Notes under the pieces: model-generated
Databases searched by the model: none
The model's input: the letters and a program-made list of their open reading frames with translations, nothing else
Told to the model about the DNA's origin: nothing
Position numbers and translations under genes: made by a program
Assembly (NCBI RefSeq): GCF_030410045.1
Contig: NZ_JAUFRA010000006.1
Span: forward strand, 248,001 to 312,000
DNA: 64,000 nucleotides
Direction: 5' to 3'
Origin: Marivivens donghaensis
GTDB taxonomy: Bacteria > Pseudomonadota > Alphaproteobacteria > Rhodobacterales > Rhodobacteraceae
Shown here: positions 51,061 to 58,031 of the stretch, one piece after another
Layout: the number at the start of each line of letters is the position of its first letter
How positions within the stretch are numbered: the stretch's first letter is position 1

Positions 51061-51989
51061 CGGTTCGACGTCAGCGCGAGGAATACATCCTCTAGGTCTG
51101 CCTCTTCGGTTTTCACGTCCGCGATACGGATGCCCGCAGCGTGAACCGCAGCCAATACCGCCTCAGCCGAGGTTTCGCGGGGTTTGTAGGTAAAGGCCAG
51201 CGATCCATCTTTGCGCGCTGCAACGGTGATGCCTTCAGGCACGTCAGGTTGCGCGATGGGCTCCGCAGGGGTGATCACCATCGTTTTGCTGTCCAAACGG
51301 CCCAAAAGGTTCGCCGTGGTGTCGCGCGTAATCAGCTCACCATGGTTGATGATCGCGATCTCGTCACACATTTCCTGCGCTTCTTCGAGGTAGTGCGTGG
51401 TCAGGATGATCGTCATGCCCAACTCTTCGTTCAGGCGACGGACGTTCGCCCAGAGCATGTTGCGCAGTTCGATATCCACACCCGCCGTCGGTTCATCAAG
51501 GACGAGGATCTGCGGGCTATGCACCAGCGCCTTGCCCAGCAAGAACCGCCGCCGCATCCCGCCAGACAGCGACCGCGCATAGGCTTCGGCCTTATCGGTC
51601 AGGCCAATCAGTTCGAGAATCTCATCCGTGCGACGCTGCGATTTTGGAACGCCATAAAGGCCCGCCTGAACCTCAAGGCTCCCCCGTGGGGTAAAAAACG
51701 GATCGAGGTTCGGTTCCTGCGGCATGATGCCGATGGCCGCACGGGATTGGCGTGGGTTTTTGTCCTGATCGAATCCCCAGATGTTCACCCGACCAGCGGA
51801 TTTGTTCACCAGACCCGCCAGAATATTTATGATCGTCGATTTCCCCGCGCCATTCGGCCCCAAGAGGCCAAAAATCGAACCACGGGGGATGTTTAGGTCA
51901 ATGCCTTTTAACGCTTCTTTAGCCGCAGATCGGCCTGTCGCCGCGTAGGTTTTCCGCAGACCTTCGATTTCAATCGCATTTTCGGTCAT
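51057..51989 (-). CDS. ABC transporter ATP-binding protein (export type)
   Basis: 310 residues. Walker A GPNGAGKST (44-52), signature LSGGMRRRFLLGKALVHSP, Walker B ILVLDEPTAGVD, and the H-loop TIILTTHYLEEAQEM. The C-terminal 80 residues form the extra domain common in DrrA/NodI-type exporters. No permease gene lies beside it in the window: the next genes on both sides belong to other families. Its transported substrate is unknown. Confidence 0.88.
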   Translation of the reverse strand: MTENAIEIEGLRKTYAATGRSAAKEALKGIDLNIPRGSIFGLLGPNGAGKSTIINILAGLVNKSAGRVNIWGFDQDKNPRQSRAAIGIMPQEPNLDPFFTPRGSLEVQAGLYGVPKSQRRTDEILELIGLTDKAEAYARSLSGGMRRRFLLGKALVHSPQILVLDEPTAGVDIELRNMLWANVRRLNEELGMTIILTTHYLEEAQEMCDEIAIINHGELITRDTTANLLGRLDSKTMVITPAEPIAQPDVPEGITVAARKDGSLAFTYKPRETSAEAVLAAVHAAGIRIADVKTEEADLEDVFLALTSNR

Positions 51990-52082
51990 CTTGCTTTCCC
52001 GCTTGCCCGTGCGTGGGGTTGATATAACTTACAACCCGATCTAAAGCGGACGAAGTCCCGCGACAACCAGATAGGCCAAGTG

Positions 52083-52265
52083 ATGACCATTCCTGCACCC
52101 GAAACCAAGATCGTCGATCAATGGAAAGTCGCCTGTGATGGCGGTGAGGGGGCTCTGGGCCATCCGCGCGTTTGGCTGACCATTCCGCATGACACGAAAT
52201 ACGTGGAATGCCCCTATTGCGACTGCCGCTATGAAGTCAGCGCAAACGCTAAAGATCACCACTGA
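52083..52265 (+). CDS. CHCC-type zinc-finger protein
   Basis: 60 residues. Zinc ligands Cys18, His27, Cys43, Cys46 (VACDGGEGALGHPRV then YVECPYCDCRYE) match the zf-CHCC family, related to the NDUFS6 subunit of mitochondrial complex I. In alphaproteobacteria it may support respiratory complex I. ATG at 52083 chosen over the adjacent GTG at 52080. Divergent from the ABC ATPase gene; ends 3 bases from the convergent secreted-protein gene. Confidence 0.85.
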   Translation: MTIPAPETKIVDQWKVACDGGEGALGHPRVWLTIPHDTKYVECPYCDCRYEVSANAKDHH

Positions 52266-52268
52266 TCC

Positions 52269-52730
52269 TTAGCTAATCGGGATCGCCGCACCGTTACACG
52301 GCAGCATGGCGATCCGTTCCCCTGTGTCACCGCGCAGATAGGCCAGCACATTGTTGCCGGACCAAATCTTTATGCCTTCGCCTGTGTTCATTAGGCCGTT
52401 GCCAATCGCGGTGCCCGTGTAGCTGTCCTGATAGGTATAGTAGACGCGCCCCGAACGTCCGTCTTCGCAGGTGACGTCCGCTTGCCCAAGGCCAAGCAAA
52501 TTGCGCGACATCCATGTGCCATCACACAGTGTCCCGTCCGATAATTTCCCGACAAAGGTCCCTTCGCCGCGCCCAAACGCGCGTCCATTGAACCAAAGCC
52601 CCTCAGACCCCACACAAGCCACCACGCGGTTACAGTTCTCCGCGTCATCGGTCATCGAACAGGATGTGTTGGATTGAGCGTTTACTGTGCTGGCACAGAG
52701 AATGGCGACTGGAAGCAGGACGCGGAACAT
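52269..52730 (-). CDS. Secreted protein of unknown function
   Basis: 153-residue frame (152-153 aa) from the ATG at 52730. Signal peptide MFRVLLPVAILCASTVNAQ. The mature part has six or so Cys (SCSMTDDAENCNRVVAC, TLCDGTW, VTCEDGR, MLPCNG), likely in disulfides, and Gly-rich repeats reminiscent of MORN strands (GRGEGTFVGKLSDGTLCDGTW). Not recognised further. Its start is 40 bases from the divergent polA start, so the two promoters must overlap. Confidence 0.7.
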   Translation of the reverse strand: MFRVLLPVAILCASTVNAQSNTSCSMTDDAENCNRVVACVGSEGLWFNGRAFGRGEGTFVGKLSDGTLCDGTWMSRNLLGLGQADVTCEDGRSGRVYYTYQDSYTGTAIGNGLMNTGEGIKIWSGNNVLAYLRGDTGERIAMLPCNGAAIPIS

Positions 52731-52770
52731 GTCAAAACCTTTGGTAACTGAAAAGCGAAGGGAAAAATGC

Positions 52771-55578
52771 ATGAGCGGGTTCGGAAAAGGCTGTCACCTC
52801 CATCTTATTGATGGATCGGCGTTTATCTTTCGCGCGTACCATGCGCTGCCCCCCTTAACCCGCAAATCGGACGGCCTTCCTGTTGGTGCCGTCAGTGGAT
52901 TTGTGAACATGCTCCAACGCTATGTCGAGGGGAATTCTGGCCCTGATGCAGCCACCCACGTCGCCGTAATCTTTGACTATTCTGGAAAAACCTTCCGCAA
53001 TGATCTCTACGACAAATACAAGGCCAACCGTCCGCCCGCGCCCGAAGACCTGATCCCGCAGTTCCCCCTGACCCGCGAAGCGACGCGTGCGTTCAACATC
53101 GCCTGCCACGAAATCGAAGGCTACGAGGCCGACGATATCATCGCCACGCTGTCCTGTCAGGCGCGTGAGCTGGGTGGCCGCGTCACCATTGTGTCCTCGG
53201 ACAAGGACCTCATGCAGTTGGTCGGCGGCGGCGTCGAAATGCTCGACCCGATGAAAAACAAACGCATTGATAGCGACGGCGTGGTCGAGAAATTCGGCGT
53301 CGGCCCAGAGCGCGTCGTCGATGTGCAGGCGCTCGCGGGCGATAGCGTTGATAACGTGCCGGGTGCACCGGGGATCGGTCTGAAAACCGCAGCCCTTTTG
53401 ATCAACGAATTTGGTGATCTGGAGACCCTTTTGGACCGCGCGGGCGAGATCAAACAGCCGAAACGCCGCGAGACCCTGATCGACAACCGCGCGCAGATCG
53501 AACTGTCCAAACAATTGGTGCAGTTGGACTGCAACACGCCCTTGGATTTCAGCATCGATGATCTGGAAATCCGCGATCCCGAGGCTGATAAACTCTTGGC
53601 CTTCCTCTCCGCGATGGAGTTCCGCACCGTGTCAAAGCGGATCGCGGATAAGATGGGCGTCGACAGCCCCGTGATCCCCGACACCACACCCGAGGGCGCG
53701 GACCCAATCGCGGCAGATATGCCCGCGCAGCTCCCCTTTGATCATGAGAAATATGAATGTGTTCGCGACGCGGATGCGCTCAAGGCGTGGGTCGCCCGCG
53801 CCTATGATCGCGGCTACATCGCCTTTGATACAGAGACAACGGGCCTCGATGAGATGGTTGTGGACCTCGTTGGTGTGTCGCTCTGTGTCACGGCGGGCGA
53901 GGCCTGTTATATTCCTCTCACTCATAAATCCTCTGTGGCGGATGACCTCTTTGGCGGTGCCGAACTCGCCACGGGTCAGATGAATTTGGACGAGGCCATC
54001 GCGATCCTCAAACCGATGCTAGAGGACCCGTCGATCCTCAAAATCGGTCAGAACATCAAATACGACGCCAAAATCCTGAGCCGCTACGGTGTGCAGGTCG
54101 CGCCCATCGACGACACGATGCTGATGTCTTATGCGCTGAACGCTGGCCTTCACGGTCACGGGATGGATGCCCTGTCTGAACGCTACTTGTCGCACAACCC
54201 GATCGAAATCAAATCGCTCTTAGGCTCGGGCAAATCCATGATCACCTTTGATCGGGTGCCCGTCGATGACGCGGTGAAATACGCAGCCGAGGACGCCGAT
54301 ATCACCCTGCGCCTCTGGCAATTGTTCAAACCGCAACTGACACAGAAAAAAGTCACAACCGTCTACGAGACGTTAGAGCGCCCACTGGTCCCCGTCCTCG
54401 CACGGATGGAACAGGCTGGCGTAAAGGTTGATCGCGATACACTGTCGCGCATGTCCAACGCCTTTGCCCAGAAAATGGCAGCGCTAGAGGACGAGATTAA
54501 GACCACAGCGGGCATGGAGTTTAACGTCGGCTCTCCCAAACAATTGGGCGAAGTGCTCTTTGATCACCTTGGCCTTCCGGGTGGGAAAAAGGGTAAAACG
54601 GGCGCCTATGCAACGGGTGCGGACATCCTCGAAGACCTCGCCACCGAACACGAATTGCCGCGGTTGGTACTCGACTGGCGGCAATTGTCGAAACTGAAAT
54701 CGACCTATACGGACGCACTGCAAAACCACATCAACGCAGACACAGGGCGCGTGCACACATCCTACCTGCAAACGGGTGCGAACACGGGCCGTCTGGCCTC
54801 GACCGATCCGAACCTGCAAAACATCCCTGTTCGCAGCGAAGAAGGCCGCCGCATCCGCGAAGCCTTTGTCGCCGAAGAGGGCAAGGTCATCGTTTCGCTC
54901 GACTATAGCCAGATCGAACTGCGCATTCTGGCGCATGTGGCGGGGATCGAAACCCTGAAACAAGCCTTCCGCGATGGCCATGATATTCACGCGATGACAG
55001 CGTCCGAAATGTTTGATGTGCCGCTGGACCAGATGACCTCGGATATTCGCCGTCAGGCCAAGGCGATCAACTTTGGTGTGATCTACGGCATCTCGGGCTT
55101 TGGCCTCGCGCGTAACCTGCGCATCCCGCGGGCCGAGGCGCAGGGGTTCATCGACCGCTATTTTGAACGCTTCCCCGGCATCCGCGCCTATATGGATGAC
55201 ACCGTCGCCTTTGCCAAAGAGCACAGCTATGTTGAGACGCTCTTTGGTCGTAAAATCCACACGCCAGAGATCAACGCCAAAGGCCCGACCGCGGGCTTTG
55301 CGAAACGTGCCGCCATCAACGCTCCGATCCAAGGTACCGCCGCCGATGTGATCCGCCGCGCTATGGTGCGGATGGATGATGCGATCGCTGATCTACCAGC
55401 AAAGATGCTCCTTCAGGTCCACGACGAACTCATCTTTGAAGTCGAAAAAGGGTCTGAAGAGGCTCTGATCGAACGGGCCCGCGAGGTGATGGAAAACGCG
55501 GCCGATCCTGCAGTTAAGCTCGACGTTAAACTCAGCGTCGATGCGGGCGTTGGCGCGAATTGGGCCGAGGCGCACTAA
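52771..55578 (+). CDS. polA: DNA polymerase I
   Basis: 935 residues from the ATG at 52771 (AAGGGA upstream; earlier in-frame codons belong to the divergent gene region). The 5' nuclease domain is about 1-290 (LHLIDGSAFIFRAYHALPPL, GYEADDIIATL, GDSVDNVPGAPGIG). The 3'-5' exonuclease domain has an intact FDTETTGLDE (about 351-360), so proofreading is probably active. Polymerase motif A is DYSQIELRILAHVAG (about 711), motif C HDELIFEVE. It fills gaps in repair and removes RNA primers. Confidence 0.97.
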   Translation: MSGFGKGCHLHLIDGSAFIFRAYHALPPLTRKSDGLPVGAVSGFVNMLQRYVEGNSGPDAATHVAVIFDYSGKTFRNDLYDKYKANRPPAPEDLIPQFPLTREATRAFNIACHEIEGYEADDIIATLSCQARELGGRVTIVSSDKDLMQLVGGGVEMLDPMKNKRIDSDGVVEKFGVGPERVVDVQALAGDSVDNVPGAPGIGLKTAALLINEFGDLETLLDRAGEIKQPKRRETLIDNRAQIELSKQLVQLDCNTPLDFSIDDLEIRDPEADKLLAFLSAMEFRTVSKRIADKMGVDSPVIPDTTPEGADPIAADMPAQLPFDHEKYECVRDADALKAWVARAYDRGYIAFDTETTGLDEMVVDLVGVSLCVTAGEACYIPLTHKSSVADDLFGGAELATGQMNLDEAIAILKPMLEDPSILKIGQNIKYDAKILSRYGVQVAPIDDTMLMSYALNAGLHGHGMDALSERYLSHNPIEIKSLLGSGKSMITFDRVPVDDAVKYAAEDADITLRLWQLFKPQLTQKKVTTVYETLERPLVPVLARMEQAGVKVDRDTLSRMSNAFAQKMAALEDEIKTTAGMEFNVGSPKQLGEVLFDHLGLPGGKKGKTGAYATGADILEDLATEHELPRLVLDWRQLSKLKSTYTDALQNHINADTGRVHTSYLQTGANTGRLASTDPNLQNIPVRSEEGRRIREAFVAEEGKVIVSLDYSQIELRILAHVAGIETLKQAFRDGHDIHAMTASEMFDVPLDQMTSDIRRQAKAINFGVIYGISGFGLARNLRIPRAEAQGFIDRYFERFPGIRAYMDDTVAFAKEHSYVETLFGRKIHTPEINAKGPTAGFAKRAAINAPIQGTAADVIRRAMVRMDDAIADLPAKMLLQVHDELIFEVEKGSEEALIERAREVMENAADPAVKLDVKLSVDAGVGANWAEAH

Positions 55579-55605
55579 GGGGGCTCTGCCCCCGCGCGTT
55601 CCGCG

Positions 55606-55633
55606 CTCCCCCGGGATATTTCAGGCACAAAGG
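55606..55633 (-). repeat. Dispersed 28-bp intergenic repeat, copy B
   Basis: Reverse complement of the 20756 copy with few changes (CCCCCGGGATATTTC readable on the plus strand). It lies 28 bases past polA, directly next to a GGGGGCTCTGCCCCC hairpin. Confidence 0.8.
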
Positions 55634-55637
55634 CACG

Positions 55638-55673
55638 AAAAAGCCCGACGAGAGGATGTCTCTGGTCGGGCTT
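55638..55673 (-). terminator. Minus-strand terminator between polA and hsp20
   Basis: A 9-bp stem (55641-55649 with 55665-55673), inner GAGA/TCTC pairs, followed on the minus strand by a T-run. It is oriented for transcripts coming from hsp20 or from an unannotated start in 55674-55836. Confidence 0.8.
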
Positions 55674-55753
55674 CGGCTTGCGCCTTCGTGCACGGTCATC
55701 GGCGTCCCCGCCTGTACCGCAGGCTCACTCTGACAGGAAAAAGTTAACAATGC

Positions 55754-55781
55754 CTTTGTGCCGCAAATATCCTCGGGGGTG
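55754..55781 (+). repeat. Dispersed 28-bp intergenic repeat, copy C
   Basis: Same orientation as the 20756 copy: CCTTTGTGCC then GCAAATATCCTCGGGGGTG. Together with copy B it flanks a 120-base stretch as an inverted pair. Confidence 0.8.
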
Positions 55782-55802
55782 AATTGGCCCCAAAGGGGAC
55801 AA

Positions 55803-55823
55803 GAGGGGGCAGACTGCCCCCTC
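55803..55823. other. GC-rich stem-loop after hsp20
   Basis: GAGGGGGCAG-A-CTGCCCCCTC, a perfect 10-bp inverted repeat, 14 bases past the hsp20 stop. No T-run on either strand, so it is more likely an mRNA end-protecting structure than a terminator. Confidence 0.5.
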
Positions 55824-55836
55824 CCTTTACCTTGGT

Positions 55837-56304
55837 TTAATTCACAGCCTTCGTTTCAATGACATCGGCCTCATACGCAGGCGATTTACTGATTTCGATG
55901 CGGCGCGGTTTGAGCGCTTCAGGCACTTCGCGCACGAGGTCGACGTGGAGCATGCCGTTCTCATGGCTCGCACCCGTCACACGGACATGGTCGGCGAGGT
56001 GGAAGCGGCGGTCAAAGGCGCGGGTGGCGATGCCACGGTGCAGGTAGGCGCGTTCACCTTCTTCTTCAGGTTTGCGGCCCGATACGAGAAGGGCGTTTTC
56101 ACGCAGTTCTACCGTCAAATCTTCGTCGGAAAATCCAGCAACAGCGAGCGAGATGCGCCATGCTTGTTCGCCAGTTTTTTCGATATTGTATGGGGGGTAG
56201 CTGGTTTGTGTTGCCTCGGTCGACATGACGCGATCCATCAGATCAGCGATTTGGTCGAAACCGACGGTGGCACGATACAGGGGGGCTAGGTCAAAACTAC
56301 GCAT
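55837..56304 (-). CDS. Small heat-shock protein, Hsp20/IbpA family
   Basis: 155 residues. MRSFDLAPLYRATVGFDQIADLM is the IbpA-like start. The alpha-crystallin domain covers about 40-135 (YPPYNIEKTGEQAWRISLAV, LTVELRENALLVSGRKP) with the closing EVPEALKPRRIEI motif. It holds unfolding proteins during heat stress. The promoter and leader carry an RpoH-like -35/-10 pair and a ROSE-like hairpin at the ribosome binding site (entries at 56396 and 56305), so both transcription and translation should respond to heat. Confidence 0.94.
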   Translation of the reverse strand: MRSFDLAPLYRATVGFDQIADLMDRVMSTEATQTSYPPYNIEKTGEQAWRISLAVAGFSDEDLTVELRENALLVSGRKPEEEGERAYLHRGIATRAFDRRFHLADHVRVTGASHENGMLHVDLVREVPEALKPRRIEISKSPAYEADVIETKAVN

Positions 56305-56389
56305 GGTTTATCCTCCATTGAGCGATACCAAAATTGCGCCTTCCCATGGGGGACAGGCCGTGAAACAGGACCCATTGTGGCGTCCTGTT
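56305..56389 (-). promoter_or_regulatory. ROSE-like RNA thermometer in the hsp20 leader
   Basis: On the minus strand TATCGCT (56327-56321) can pair with AGGATA (56314-56309) of the ribosome binding site, leaving the G at 56323 bulged and a 6-base loop: the UYGCU/AGGA arrangement of ROSE elements. Further upstream an 8-bp hairpin (AACAGGAC/GTCCTGTT, 56389-56364) and a CCCATGGG structure complete a multi-hairpin leader of about 85 bases. Confidence 0.7.
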
Positions 56390-56395
56390 CATTTG

Positions 56396-56424
56396 ATTTG
56401 GGGATGCGATTTTACGATTTCAAG
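56396..56424 (-). promoter_or_regulatory. RpoH (sigma-32)-type promoter of hsp20
   Basis: Minus strand: CTTGAA (56424-56419), 15 bases, CCCCAAAT (56403-56396). This is close to the sigma-32 consensus CTTGAAA/CCCCATNT. Transcription would begin near 56389, at the base of the first leader hairpin. Confidence 0.75.
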
Positions 56425-56428
56425 CCCG

Positions 56429-57220
56429 TTAGGGGCGGATGAATTTCGCGCCCGTATCGCCGCGTTGTCCGGGCATGATCGCGCGGGGCAGGATCGATTG
56501 CGCGCCCATATCGTAATAGGCCATCAGTTCGGACAGAGGTTGGTCGAGCGACGCGCCGAGTGACACAGGTGTTCCGTCCAGATTGGTCATCGCAGAAACC
56601 ACCGATACGATTTCGGCCACGCCATTTCTAACCCTGAACACGGGCGACCCTGATGCGCCAAAGTTCACGTCGCAGGTCATAACGACAACGCCGTTCTGGC
56701 GGCCTAGAACATCGCAGATTTCTTGGAGCGAGGGGGCATCCTCACGTCCACGGGCATAGGACACGACGCCAACTTGATCGCCTGCGCGTGGCGTGGCGGC
56801 GATGGGGTAGGGGAAAATGCGGGTGGTTCGGATCGGTTGGTCAAGTTCCAAGAGAGCCAGATCGCGGGCCACTTCTTCGCCTGTTGTGCCGACGCCAAAG
56901 CGGTAGTTGGGGTGGGCGACGACGCGGCGGACGTTGCGGTAGGCTTCGGCCCGACCTTCGCGCAGTCCCGCGCCAAAGCTGAAACGACCAGCCTCAATCG
57001 GGCGGCCATCGCGGTCATAGACACAATGGGCGGCGGTGAGGATGAGGTCATCACGGATCAGGGCAGCTGTGCAGAACCCTTTGCCCGCGATGTCGAGGCG
57101 ACCTACGGCTTCCCATCCACGGCCATCGTTCGAGGTCGAGAGGGTCACAAGCCGACCGTCCTGCGCAGCGACCGAAGTCGCGCCCAGCATCAGAGCGATG
57201 AGTAAGACGATCAAACGCAT
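56429..57220 (-). CDS. Secreted trypsin-like serine protease
   Basis: 263 residues. Signal peptide 1-19 (ends SVAAQ). Chymotrypsin fold with His65 (LTAAHCVYD), Asp120 (RDLALLELD) and Ser190 (NFGASGSPVF). The Cys50/Cys66 pair around the His is conserved. No PDZ domain, so unlike the degP product it is probably a small periplasmic or secreted protease of the glutamyl-endopeptidase-like V8 group. Substrate unknown. It lies just upstream of the hsp20 promoter. Confidence 0.87.
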   Translation of the reverse strand: MRLIVLLIALMLGATSVAAQDGRLVTLSTSNDGRGWEAVGRLDIAGKGFCTAALIRDDLILTAAHCVYDRDGRPIEAGRFSFGAGLREGRAEAYRNVRRVVAHPNYRFGVGTTGEEVARDLALLELDQPIRTTRIFPYPIAATPRAGDQVGVVSYARGREDAPSLQEICDVLGRQNGVVVMTCDVNFGASGSPVFRVRNGVAEIVSVVSAMTNLDGTPVSLGASLDQPLSELMAYYDMGAQSILPRAIMPGQRGDTGAKFIRP

Positions 57221-57332
57221 TGTAGTTCCCTAGTTCGCGGCCCTTTTGCCAGAGCCATGCGGCAGCATTATGGCAGCTATCTCTATGTTGTAGCCTCTGG
57301 CAAGAAATCACAGGCGCGCATAGTCTGCACTC

Positions 57333-58031
57333 ATGACTTTGATTGATCACTTGACTTTGCTGACGCTGGGCGACGGGCTTGCCGCTGCCTTTATCCTACT
57401 GGCTTGGGCTGTTGTGGGGTGGGTGATCGAACATCCGCCTGCAGGCCGTCCGTCGGTGTCCACCTTGATGGTGTCCTACCGCATGGATTGGATGCAGGCC
57501 TTCGAGGCCCGCGACAATCGTATCTTTGACGCACAGATCATGGGCACGTTGCGGCAGGGCACGTCGTTCTTTGCCTCGACCTCGATCCTTGCGATCGGTG
57601 GTGTCTTGGCGCTGATTGGGAATACGGATCAATTGCGCGGCGTGGCGCAAGAGTTCGCCAATGCGGATGCGCCCGAATTCATCTGGCAGCTTAAACTCGT
57701 GCTTGTCGGGTTCTTTTTGACCTTTGCGTTCCTAAAATTCGTCTGGGCCCACCGTTTGTTTGGATATTGCGCCGTTGTCATGGGGGCCGTTGGTCGCGCT
57801 GGCGAAGAGCGCGGCACGAGGCTTTGGAAACAAGCGGGAGAGTTGAACATCCGCGCGTCCGTGAATTTCACCCGTGGGCTGCGGGCGATGTATTTCGCGC
57901 TGGGGGCTTTGGGCTGGCTGGTGGGGCCGATTGCCTTGGCGGTGACCACGGTCGGCATCACTTATTTGCTATGGAGCCGTGAATTTAGCTCAGCTCCGCG
58001 TGAAATTCTGCTGGATAAGAAGGGCGATTAA
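57333..58031 (+). CDS. DUF599 family membrane protein
   Basis: 232 residues with four membrane segments (GLAAAFILLAWAVVGWVIE, TSILAIGGVLALIG, LVLVGFFLTFAFLKFVW, LGALGWLVGPIALAVTTVGI). RMDWMQAFEARDNRIFDAQI and FFASTSILAIGG are the family marks. Function unknown. Its stop overlaps the convergent 688-residue gene by 4 bases. Confidence 0.85.
   Translation: MTLIDHLTLLTLGDGLAAAFILLAWAVVGWVIEHPPAGRPSVSTLMVSYRMDWMQAFEARDNRIFDAQIMGTLRQGTSFFASTSILAIGGVLALIGNTDQLRGVAQEFANADAPEFIWQLKLVLVGFFLTFAFLKFVWAHRLFGYCAVVMGAVGRAGEERGTRLWKQAGELNIRASVNFTRGLRAMYFALGALGWLVGPIALAVTTVGITYLLWSREFSSAPREILLDKKGD

Noticed and set aside
55532..55750. 72-residue minus-strand frame after polA
   Set aside because: It translates a terminator and repeat copy B and runs into polA; no ribosome binding site or conserved feature.
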